Part shown: positions 1-5,804 of the stretch, piece by piece
Layout: every line of letters begins with the position of its first letter
Numbering within the stretch: the stretch's first letter is position 1
From: JASJBU01 sp965372385
GTDB taxonomy: Bacteria > Pseudomonadota > Gammaproteobacteria > Chromatiales > Chromatiaceae
NCBI GenBank assembly: GCA_965372385.1
Contig: CBDVCD010000219.1
Location: 1-6,207, forward strand
DNA: 6,207 bases
Direction: 5' to 3'
Program-made: the position numbers and the translations under genes
The notes under the pieces: generated by a model
Told to the model about the DNA's origin: nothing
Databases searched by the model: none
The model's input: the letters and a program-made list of their open reading frames with translations, nothing else

Positions 1-2401
1 GTTTTTCTCCCTGACTGGGTCTGGCCTCGGGCTTTGGCTCGGGTTTTTCTCCCTGACTGGGTCTGGCCTCGGGCTTTGGCTCGGGTTTTTCTCCCTGGCT
101 GGGTTTAACTTCGGGCTTTGGCTCGGGTTTTTCCCCTTGGCTGGGTCTGGCTTCGACCTTTGGCTCAGGCTTCATCTCCTTGGCCGGGCGTGATTCAGCT
201 TTCGGCTCTTGGGTATCCACCTTGGCCAGGCTGGGAGTGGGTTTTACCTGTGCCTTGCTTACTGTCGTCTCTTGCGCATTGCCTTCTACCGCCGATGTCT
301 CTGTATGTTGTTCTCCGCTAGCGGGACGCCGCCGGCGTCCGCCTCGCCGACCACGCCGGGCCCCACTGCGTGGGCCTTTCTGCCTGGAACCGTCACCTGT
401 TTCAGTTTCGCTCGTCTGGGCTTCCGGTCCTTGGGACTGTTGGCTAAGGCTCTCATCCTCATCGGGCTTGGCCGCTCGCTTCTTTTGCGGTGCGCGCTGC
501 TGTTGGCTTGGGCTGCCTCTTTCATCTTTGCCACCGCCAGCTGCGCGAGGGGGCTGCCGGGAACCACTTGTGGTGCGTTTGCGACCGCCGCGGCCGCGTG
601 AATCCCGATCATCCCGCCGTTGCTGGCGTGCTTGCGGCTGACGCGGTTTTGCTCTTCTGTCCTGGCCTTTTCTCTCCTCTACCTTCTCTTCCTTCGGTTC
701 CTCCGGCTTGTGAGAGAAGATGCTGGTGAAGATCTTCTTCAGGAAGCCCCCCTCGTGGTTTACCGGGGTTGGCTCGGCTGCCCTTTGCGGAGCCGGGGTG
801 GCGGGTGCAATGGCTTTGACCGCGGGTTTTTCGCTTGTTGGCTGCTCCGTGCGGCTATAGGCAGGGGTTTGCAGTACCTCTTCGGAAACCATCTCATAGC
901 TGGCGCTGCCCTTGTCTTCCGTGGGCATGTCACTGGTACGGACCCGCTCGAGACTATAGTTGGGGGTCTCCAGATGGATGTTGGGTACCAGCACCACTTC
1001 AATCGACTGACGCTTCTCGACATCGTGGATCATCTGACGCTTTTCGTTGAGCAGGAAGGTGGCCACGTCTACCGGCAATTGGGCGATGATGCGGCCAGTA
1101 TTCTCCTTCATGGCCTCTTCTTCGATAATCCGCAGTACCGAGAGTGAAAGGGATTCCACGCCGCGTACCGTGCCATGACCCTTACAACGGGGGCAGACCA
1201 GTTCACTGGCCTCACCAAGGGAGGGACGCAGTCTCTGACGGGACATCTCCAGCAGACCAAAGCGGGAGATACGCCCCACCTGGACCCGGGCGCGATCCTG
1301 CTTCAGGGCATCCTTCAGGCGGTTTTCCACCTCCCGCTGATTGCGGGCAGGGGTCATGTCGATGAAGTCGATAACAAACAGTCCGCCCAGATCCCGTAGG
1401 CGCAGCTGGCGGGCAACCTCGTCAGCCGACTCCAGATTGGTGTTCAGGGCCGTCTCTTCGATGTCGGCGCCCTTGGTGGCGCGGGATGAGTTGATATCGA
1501 TGGAGGTCAGCGCCTCTGTGTGATCGATAACGATGGCGCCCCCGGAGGGCAGCCGTACCTCTCGCTGGAAGGCGGACTCGATCTGGCTCTCGATCTGGTA
1601 GCGGCTGAACAGGGGAACCTCGTCGTCGTAGAGGCGCAGGTGGCGGCTGTATTGGGGCATGACCTGGGAGATGAAGCGCTCAGCCTGAGAAAAGACCTCC
1701 GGGTCATCGATCACGATCTCGCCGATATCCGCGCGCAAATAATCGCGAATCGAGCGGATGATGACATTGCTCTCCTGGTAGATCAGAAACGGCGCCGGTT
1801 TGGTGGCCGAGGTCTCGATGGCTTGCCAGAGTTGGAGCAGGTAATCCAGATCCCACTGCAGTTCTTCCGCATTCTTGCCGACGCCGGCGGTGCGCACGAT
1901 CAACCCCATATTTTCAGGGATGGTGAGCTGACTCATCGCATCCCGCAGTTCGCTGCGGTCCTGTCCTTCGATGCGCCGGGAGACACCACCCGCCCTGGGG
2001 TTGTTGGGCATCAAGACCAGATAGCGTCCAGCCAGAGAGACGAAGGTGGTAAGGGCGGCGCCCTTGTTACCACGCTCCTCCTTCTCGATCTGGATGACGA
2101 TCTCCTGTCCCTCCTTGACCGCATCCTGAATGTTGACCCGTCCGGGGGACCCCTTGGCACTTTCGGAAAAGTAGCTGCGGGAGATCTCCTTCAATGGCAG
2201 GAATCCGTGCCTTTCGGAGCCGTATTCGACAAAGGCGGCCTCCAGGCTGGGTTCCACCCGGGTGATACGGCCCTTATAGATATTGGCTTTTTTCTGTTCC
2301 CGGCCGGGAACCTCGATATCCAGATTGAACAGTTTTTGACCATCAACAATGGCCACACGCAACTCTTCTGCTTGAGTTGCGTTGATCAGCATACGCTTCA
2401 T
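1..2401 (-). CDS. rne: Ribonuclease E (partial; C-terminus runs off the left edge)
   Basis: Single-strand endoribonuclease that starts mRNA decay, matures rRNA and tRNA, and scaffolds the RNA degradosome at the inner membrane. The ATG at 2401 opens with MKRMLINATQ, the canonical RNase E start; a weak GGA Shine-Dalgarno lies 9 nt upstream. The reading frame is open for 800 whole codons with no stop before the edge. The S1 RNA-binding domain is at about residues 36-120, followed by the 5'-sensor/RNase H-like part and the DNase I-like catalytic part. Catalytic aspartates are D302 (SIDINSSRA) and D345 (VIDFIDMTP), matching E. coli D303 and D346. The Zn-link CPRC motif is C403/C406, which supports RNase E/G and tetramer assembly. 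After about residue 510 the protein is low complexity. It has a putative amphipathic membrane-binding helix at 551-565, arginine-rich RNA-binding patches at about 577-618 and 678-692, and a Pro/Glu/Lys repeat from 730. The long tail and divergent rluC favour RNase E over the shorter RNase G. Confidence 0.98.
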   Translation of the reverse strand, partial: MKRMLINATQAEELRVAIVDGQKLFNLDIEVPGREQKKANIYKGRITRVEPSLEAAFVEYGSERHGFLPLKEISRSYFSESAKGSPGRVNIQDAVKEGQEIVIQIEKEERGNKGAALTTFVSLAGRYLVLMPNNPRAGGVSRRIEGQDRSELRDAMSQLTIPENMGLIVRTAGVGKNAEELQWDLDYLLQLWQAIETSATKPAPFLIYQESNVIIRSIRDYLRADIGEIVIDDPEVFSQAERFISQVMPQYSRHLRLYDDEVPLFSRYQIESQIESAFQREVRLPSGGAIVIDHTEALTSIDINSSRATKGADIEETALNTNLESADEVARQLRLRDLGGLFVIDFIDMTPARNQREVENRLKDALKQDRARVQVGRISRFGLLEMSRQRLRPSLGEASELVCPRCKGHGTVRGVESLSLSVLRIIEEEAMKENTGRIIAQLPVDVATFLLNEKRQMIHDVEKRQSIEVVLVPNIHLETPNYSLERVRTSDMPTEDKGSASYEMVSEEVLQTPAYSRTEQPTSEKPAVKAIAPATPAPQRAAEPTPVNHEGGFLKKIFTSIFSHKPEEPKEEKVEERKGQDRRAKPRQPQARQQRRDDRDSRGRGGRKRTTSGSRQPPRAAGGGKDERGSPSQQQRAPQKKRAAKPDEDESLSQQSQGPEAQTSETETGDGSRQKGPRSGARRGRRGGRRRRPASGEQHTETSAVEGNAQETTVSKAQVKPTPSLAKVDTQEPKAESRPAKEMKPEPKVEARPSQGEKPEPKPEVKPSQGEKPEPKPEARPSQGEKPEPKPEARPSQGEK
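2..214 (-). repeat. Tandem 42-bp / 14-residue repeat in the RNase E C-terminal tail
   Basis: Four in-frame 14-residue units are visible (residues 744-799), with consensus KPEPKPEARPSQGE. They are preceded by one degenerate unit (TQEPKAESRPAKEM, residues 730-743). On DNA the period is exactly 42 bp: GTTTTTC or a close variant recurs at 1, 43, 85 and 127. The two units nearest the edge (1-42 and 43-84) are identical in sequence, and the copies diverge further upstream in the protein. This is what expansion by slippage or unequal recombination looks like. The array continues to the window edge, so its full length is unknown. The composition (Pro, Glu, Lys) predicts a disordered, extended linker within the degradosome-scaffold half. 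Confidence 0.95.
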
Positions 2402-2516
2402 ATTGTTCTATCCATGCAACTGCGCGAGCAGACGGGCAGCGAGCACCATACCAACCCACCCCAAGGACTGATTAGCCCCAGTGTAAGCGTGTCAGCGAAT
2501 GACGCATGCTGCATGG

Positions 2517-2536
2517 GCAGGTAATTGGACACCTGC
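2517..2536. repeat. Small inverted repeat in the putative rne leader
   Basis: GCAGGT (2517-2522) and ACCTGC (2531-2536) are perfect complements around an 8-nt loop. The element lies about 115-135 nt upstream of the rne start codon, so it could form a 6-bp hairpin in the leader RNA. A stem this short can arise by chance. Confidence 0.45.
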
Positions 2537-2549
2537 GCTAGCTCCCCGA

Positions 2550-2566
2550 AACTGGCCCGGGCAGTT
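2550..2566. repeat. Near-perfect 16-base palindrome with one bulged G
   Basis: The sequence AACTG-G-CCCGGG-CAGTT is an exact palindrome once the single G at 2554/2555 is removed (AACTGCCCGGGCAGTT). It lies about 150 nt upstream of rne. As DNA it could be a dimeric protein-binding site. As RNA it has no proper loop, so a hairpin is less likely. No regulator can be named from the sequence. Confidence 0.4.
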
Positions 2567-2835
2567 GTAAAATCTGTTAAAGTTCGCCGCTCGGCCATGT
2601 GCAGCTGCCTGATCTCAATAGGCGCGCAAAGCAACTGGATCGGCAAGGGCTGAAAGGATCTGGCCGGGCCTGGCATCCTGGCGTTGGAACTCCGACTAAT
2701 GAGAGGGTTCCCGCGAGTTATTGCTTTTACGCTGTAGAGTTAAGATTCAGGTCAGAGCAGGTCCGAGTTGGCACCTGTGTGCTCAGTTTGTGGCTCCAAC
2801 AAAGCTAGGAGCGCCTAAATTGCTCACCGCGCTGA

Positions 2836-2864
2836 TGCTGGCACCACTTGATTTTTCGCCAGCA
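2836..2864. repeat. Inverted repeat upstream of rluC
   Basis: TGCTGGC (2836-2842) and GCCAGCA (2858-2864) are perfect 7-base complements around a 15-nt AT-rich loop, about 75 bp before the rluC start. There is no following T-run, so it is not an intrinsic terminator. It may be a leader hairpin or an operator upstream of the TATAAC box at 2885-2890. Confidence 0.4.
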
Positions 2865-2884
2865 CCATGAAATCCACAGCGGAA

Positions 2885-2890
2885 TATAAC
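2885..2890 (+). promoter_or_regulatory. Possible -10 box for rluC
   Basis: TATAAC lies 48 bp before the rluC ATG within a locally AT-rich stretch and matches the sigma-70 -10 consensus at five of six positions. No good TTGACA-like -35 is found 16-18 bp upstream (the sequence there is near GCACCA), so this is a weak guess based on the -10 alone. Confidence 0.25.
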
Positions 2891-2938
2891 AACCTTCATC
2901 ATGCACTTCAATCTTAAGACGCCATAAACGGGCTCTAA

Positions 2939-3889
2939 ATGTCAGAAACAAAAAAGAATTCTCCCGCGGTTCGGTTCGTGGATGTGGAAGAGGGTTTCGC
3001 GGGACAGCGTATCGATAATTTCCTGATGCGCGAGCTCAAGGGTGTGCCCAAGAGCTACATCTACCGAATCCTGCGCAAGGGTGAGGTGCGGGTCAACAAG
3101 GGCAGGGTGCAGGCCGTCTACCGGCTGAAGAGCGGGGATAGGATACGCATACCACCGGTGCGGATGCTCGCCATTGGCTCTCCCGGCAAACCATCGAAAA
3201 ATATTCAGCGGCGGTTGGAACATGCCATCGTCTTTGAGGATGAGCGATTTCTGGTGCTCAACAAGCCGGCGGGTCTGGCTGTGCATGGTGGCAGTGGTCT
3301 GCAGTTCGGCGTGATTGAAGCCCTACGAAGTCTGCGTCCGCAGGAGAGACAACTTGAGCTGGTGCATCGTCTGGATAGAGATACCTCCGGTTGTCTGCTG
3401 ATCAGCAAGCGGCGGAGCGCGCTACGGATACTGCATGAACTCATGCGCCAAAATCGTGTCGATAAGCGGTATCTGGCCCTGCTTGCCGGAAGCTGGCGCA
3501 AGGGCAGCCAGGTGGTGAAGAAACCGTTGCGTAAAAACACCCTGCAGGGTGGCGAACGGGTGGTGCGGGTGGATGCCGCTGGCAAGCCGGCCGAGACCCG
3601 CTTCCGGCGCCTCCAGCGTTTCAAGCAGGCAACCCTGGTCGAGGCGCAACTGATCACCGGCAGGACACACCAGATCAGGGTCCACGGCGCCTGGCTTGGT
3701 TCCCCCATTTTGGGGGATGCTAAATATGGTGACGCAGTGGCCAATAAGTCGGCTAAACTGCTGGGCCTGCATCGGTTGTTTCTCCACGCACACTCCCTGA
3801 GGTTTCGCTGGCCAGGCGAGAAGCGTGATATCGAGATCAGCGCGCCACTGCCGGATGAGTTGGATATGGTCCTGAAATTATTGAAGTAA
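2939..3889 (+). CDS. rluC: 23S rRNA pseudouridine synthase RluC
   Basis: Converts uridines to pseudouridine in 23S rRNA; E. coli RluC modifies positions 955, 2504 and 2580. The 316-residue length is close to E. coli RluC (about 319). An N-terminal S4-type RNA-binding domain covers about residues 20-75 (QRIDNFLMRELKG, then KGEVRVNKGR). The RluA-family catalytic domain follows from about residue 95. It has NKPAG (108-112), the catalytic motif HRLDRDTSG (143-151) with nucleophilic D146, TGRTHQIRVH (240-249) and the LGDAKYG motif near 258-264. All key residues are intact. The ATG at 2939 gives the expected N-terminus, although the ribosome binding site is weak (GGGCTCT just upstream). Divergence from rne is the classic gammaproteobacterial arrangement and supports RluC over RluA or RluD. 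It is probably co-transcribed with the HAD gene that starts four bases after its stop. Confidence 0.96.
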   Translation: MSETKKNSPAVRFVDVEEGFAGQRIDNFLMRELKGVPKSYIYRILRKGEVRVNKGRVQAVYRLKSGDRIRIPPVRMLAIGSPGKPSKNIQRRLEHAIVFEDERFLVLNKPAGLAVHGGSGLQFGVIEALRSLRPQERQLELVHRLDRDTSGCLLISKRRSALRILHELMRQNRVDKRYLALLAGSWRKGSQVVKKPLRKNTLQGGERVVRVDAAGKPAETRFRRLQRFKQATLVEAQLITGRTHQIRVHGAWLGSPILGDAKYGDAVANKSAKLLGLHRLFLHAHSLRFRWPGEKRDIEISAPLPDELDMVLKLLK

Positions 3890-3893
3890 AAAG

Positions 3894-4568
3894 ATGAAGT
3901 ATAAGTTATTAGTCTTTGATTGGGATGGAACTTTAATGGATTCTGAGGCCCGCATAGTGGATTGCGTCAAGGCGGCGGTCAGAGACCTGGATATACCGAT
4001 GCCGAGCGATGACGAGATCCGCAACATCATTGGGCTTGGGCTGCGAGAGGCGATTGACAGCCTGTTCCCTGGGGCGGATGACGAGTTGCATCACAACATT
4101 GTCACCCGTTATCGCATACATTATCTCAGCGAAAATAGTACCCCTTCGCCACTCTTCAACGGGGCCAGAGCGGTGATCGAGGAGTTGGCGGAAGCGGGCT
4201 ATCTGTTGGCGGTGGCTACCGGTAAGGGTCGAAGTGGCTTGAATATGGTGCTGCAAGCTACTGGGTTAGAGAGTTATTTTCACGCGACTCGCTGCGCCGA
4301 CGAGACCTTTTCCAAACCCCATCCGGCGATGCTGGAGCAGATTCTCGATGAGTTGGGCGTTTTCCCCAACGAGGCCTTGATGATCGGCGATACCGAGTAT
4401 GATCTACAGATGGCCTCCAATGCGGGGGTAGCCTCCCTGGGTATGACCTATGGTGTGCATGCACCGGAGCGACTGGCCAAGCATAATCCATTGGACTGTC
4501 TGGATGAGGTGACGGCCATTCCGGCCTGGCTAAAAAAATACTCACACCAGGTTGGGACGCTTTCTTAG
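3894..4568 (+). CDS. HAD-superfamily (subfamily IA) phosphatase, Gph-like
   Basis: Probable cytoplasmic Mg-dependent phosphatase using an aspartyl-phosphate intermediate. All four HAD motifs are visible in 224 residues. Motif I is DWDGTL (9-14), with nucleophile D9 and acid/base D11. Motif II is VATGK, with T109. Motif III is K141 in SKPHP. Motif IV is GDTEYD (165-170), with D166 and D170 for metal binding. An alpha-helical C1 cap lies between motifs I and II (about 16-85), typical of phosphoglycolate phosphatase-like and beta-phosphoglucomutase-like members. The substrate cannot be read from sequence; phosphoglycolate phosphatase is the nearest textbook relative, but clustering with rluC points to the uncharacterised HAD gene that follows rluC in Pseudomonas (PA2974-type). 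The gap to rluC is four bases, so co-transcription and perhaps translational coupling are likely. The ATG at 3894 sits just after rluC and lacks a strong Shine-Dalgarno. Confidence 0.93.
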   Translation: MKYKLLVFDWDGTLMDSEARIVDCVKAAVRDLDIPMPSDDEIRNIIGLGLREAIDSLFPGADDELHHNIVTRYRIHYLSENSTPSPLFNGARAVIEELAEAGYLLAVATGKGRSGLNMVLQATGLESYFHATRCADETFSKPHPAMLEQILDELGVFPNEALMIGDTEYDLQMASNAGVASLGMTYGVHAPERLAKHNPLDCLDEVTAIPAWLKKYSHQVGTLS

Positions 4569-4635
4569 TTCAACTGGCAGCTGCTTTTTATGATTGAATA
4601 TGCATTATAAATCAACAGGAAAATAAGGGTATCTC
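4569..4635 (+). promoter_or_regulatory. Gap before the S49 peptidase gene: RBS and possible weak promoter
   Basis: This 67-bp AT-rich spacer ends with TAAGGGT (4624-4630), a good Shine-Dalgarno six bases before the ATG at 4636; it fixes that start. TATAAA at 4606-4611 could be a -10 box, but the candidate -35 (TGCTTT near 4582) is poor. The peptidase may therefore have its own weak promoter in addition to readthrough from rluC and the HAD gene. No terminator hairpin is evident. Confidence 0.4.
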
Positions 4636-5625
4636 ATGTCGGATAATAGTAGTGGCAAGTCTCAGGATTCTACCTCACCCAGCAACTGGGAGCGTGAGAT
4701 GTTGCATAAGATGCTGATGGTCTCGGTGAAAGAGACCCGACGCAGCCGTCGCTGGGGCATCTTTTTCAAGCTCCTGACCTTCGCCTATCTGTTTCTGTTG
4801 CTTGGGCTCATCCTCGTGTCGAATGAGCTGGATGTCGGCCAGGTCACTTTGAAGGAGCATACTGCCCTGATAGAGGTGAATGGGGTCATTGCACCGGAAT
4901 CCAAGGCCAGCGCCGACAAGATCGTCACCGGTCTGCGGGATGCCTTTGAGGACAAGAAGACCAAGGGGATCATTCTGCGCCTGAATACACCGGGCGGCAG
5001 CCCGGTACAGTCCCGCTATGTCAATGCTGAGATTGTCCGCTTGAAGAAGAAATATCCCAAAATCCCTGTCTATGCAGTGGTCGTGGATATCTGTGCATCC
5101 GGGGGTTACTACATTGCCGCCGCCGCCGACAAGATCTATGCCGACAAGGGCAGTATTGTCGGCTCCATCGGCGTGCTGATGAACGGTTTTGGCTTTGTCG
5201 AGGGGATGGAGTCGCTGGGTATAGAGCGCAGGCTGATGACCGCGGGGGAACATAAGGGGATCATGGACCCCTTCTCACCGTTAGCTGAGGAAGACAGGGT
5301 CCATCTGCAGCGGATGCTCGATCAGTTGCATGCGCAGTTTATCGAGACGGTCAAGGAGGGCCGTGGAGACCGGCTGAAGGTTGATGAGTACCCGGAACTC
5401 TTCAGCGGCCTGTTCTGGAGTGGGGAGGAGGCCAGAGAGATTGGTCTGATCGATGATTTCGGCAGCAGCAGCTATGTGGCAAGAGAGGTCATCGGGGTCG
5501 AGGATATTGTGGATTTCACCCATAAAGAGGATGTCTGGGACCGCTTGGCGGAACGTCTTGGGGCGGGGGTTGCCGAGACGCTGGCCAGGTTTTCAGGCCT
5601 TACGGCCGGTTACCCCTTACGCTGA
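4636..5625 (+). CDS. S49-family (SppA/SohB-like) membrane-anchored serine peptidase
   Basis: Inner-membrane peptidase of the signal peptide peptidase A family, expected to cut leftover signal peptides or membrane protein fragments on the periplasmic side. The protein is 329 residues, the short single-catalytic-domain type rather than the roughly 600-residue duplicated E. coli SppA. A basic stretch (RRSRRW, 35-40) precedes one hydrophobic segment (about 41-62), giving an N-in signal anchor with the catalytic domain outside. The catalytic domain shows LNTPGGSP (116-123), the serine motif ICASGGYY with S155, and GSIVGSIGV (172-180). The general-base lysine is K207 in GEHKGIMDPFSP. The S-to-K spacing of 52 residues matches the Ser-Lys dyad of Bacillus SppA, so the enzyme should be active. 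Rne, RluC, HAD and S49 peptidase in this order match the Pseudomonas arrangement. The first 35 residues are polar, Ser/Asn-rich and probably cytoplasmic. Confidence 0.94.
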   Translation: MSDNSSGKSQDSTSPSNWEREMLHKMLMVSVKETRRSRRWGIFFKLLTFAYLFLLLGLILVSNELDVGQVTLKEHTALIEVNGVIAPESKASADKIVTGLRDAFEDKKTKGIILRLNTPGGSPVQSRYVNAEIVRLKKKYPKIPVYAVVVDICASGGYYIAAAADKIYADKGSIVGSIGVLMNGFGFVEGMESLGIERRLMTAGEHKGIMDPFSPLAEEDRVHLQRMLDQLHAQFIETVKEGRGDRLKVDEYPELFSGLFWSGEEAREIGLIDDFGSSSYVAREVIGVEDIVDFTHKEDVWDRLAERLGAGVAETLARFSGLTAGYPLR

Positions 5626-5677
5626 CCAGGCTATATCACCATGATTAAACTGGCCCCAACCTCGGATGTTCCGTGTC

Positions 5678-5777
5678 CGGCGATGTACCTGGTTGACGAG
5701 GACGCCATGAATCCATCCATGGAGGCTTGACGGCGGCATCCCTGCTGTCGACACCTCGCCAACCAGGTACATCGCCG
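5678..5777. repeat. Long inverted repeat between convergent genes (24-bp arms, 52-bp spacer)
   Basis: Arms 5678-5701 and 5754-5777 are reverse complements: 18 bp perfect (CGGCGATGTACCTGGTTG), one mismatch, then CGAGG perfect. Weaker similarity (GTGT) continues outward on both sides with a one-base gap. The spacer contains its own partial dyads, around CCATGAATCCATCCATGG (5706-5723) and across 5721-5757. The element nearly fills the 179-bp gap between the converging peptidase and hypE genes. It could act as a transcript-end or transcription-blocking hairpin for both strands, but it is not a classic intrinsic terminator: the only T-run (5791-5795, plus strand) starts 13 bases after the stem. 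A dispersed palindromic repeat or a small non-autonomous element is an equally good reading. Confidence 0.85.
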
Positions 5778-5804
5778 TCACACAGGGAGATTTTTCCATG
5801 GTCC

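Larger units (their letters stand above)
2402..2938. promoter_or_regulatory. Divergent rne/rluC intergenic region (537 bp, leaders and promoters)
   Basis: No convincing gene is present: the short reading frames here resemble no family I recognise and lack good ribosome binding sites. The region must contain the start signals for rne (leftward) and rluC (rightward). In E. coli the same divergent spacer carries rne promoters and a structured 5' leader of about 360 nt, through which RNase E represses its own synthesis. The length here fits a similar leader, but I do not recognise the enterobacterial rne5 hairpin by eye. What can be seen are inverted repeats at 2517-2536, 2550-2566 and 2836-2864 (listed separately) and an AT-rich patch around 2882-2890. 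No strong sigma-70 -35/-10 pair with ideal spacing stands out on either strand. Confidence 0.6.

Noticed and set aside
1..175. CRISPR array suggested by the regular 42-bp periodicity at the left edge
   Set aside because: There are no unique spacers between repeats; the units abut directly and are in frame within the rne coding sequence.
118..1147. Overlapping plus-strand open frames with Pro/Arg/Leu/Cys-rich proteins
   Set aside because: These are opposite-strand shadows of the low-complexity RNase E tail, with skewed composition and no ribosome binding sites or domains.
1520..2524. Plus-strand open frame of 334 codons opposite rne
   Set aside because: It is antisense to the highly conserved RNase E catalytic core. 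The protein shows no recognisable family and arises from the base composition of the real gene.
2398..2676. 92-codon minus-strand frame just upstream of rne
   Set aside because: It overlaps the rne start in another frame, has no recognisable motif, and occupies the expected leader region.
5678..5795. Intrinsic (Rho-independent) terminator
   Set aside because: The stem is long with a 52-bp loop, the T-run on the plus strand begins 13 bases beyond the stem, and there is no T-run on the minus-strand side.
5617..5799. 60-codon minus-strand frame directly after hypE, and a 29-codon plus-strand frame from 5641
   Set aside because: Both read through the inverted repeat. Each gives a similar PC..AMYLV peptide only because the arms are complementary copies. 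The 60-codon frame also overlaps the end of the peptidase gene. Neither resembles a known hyp protein such as HypC.
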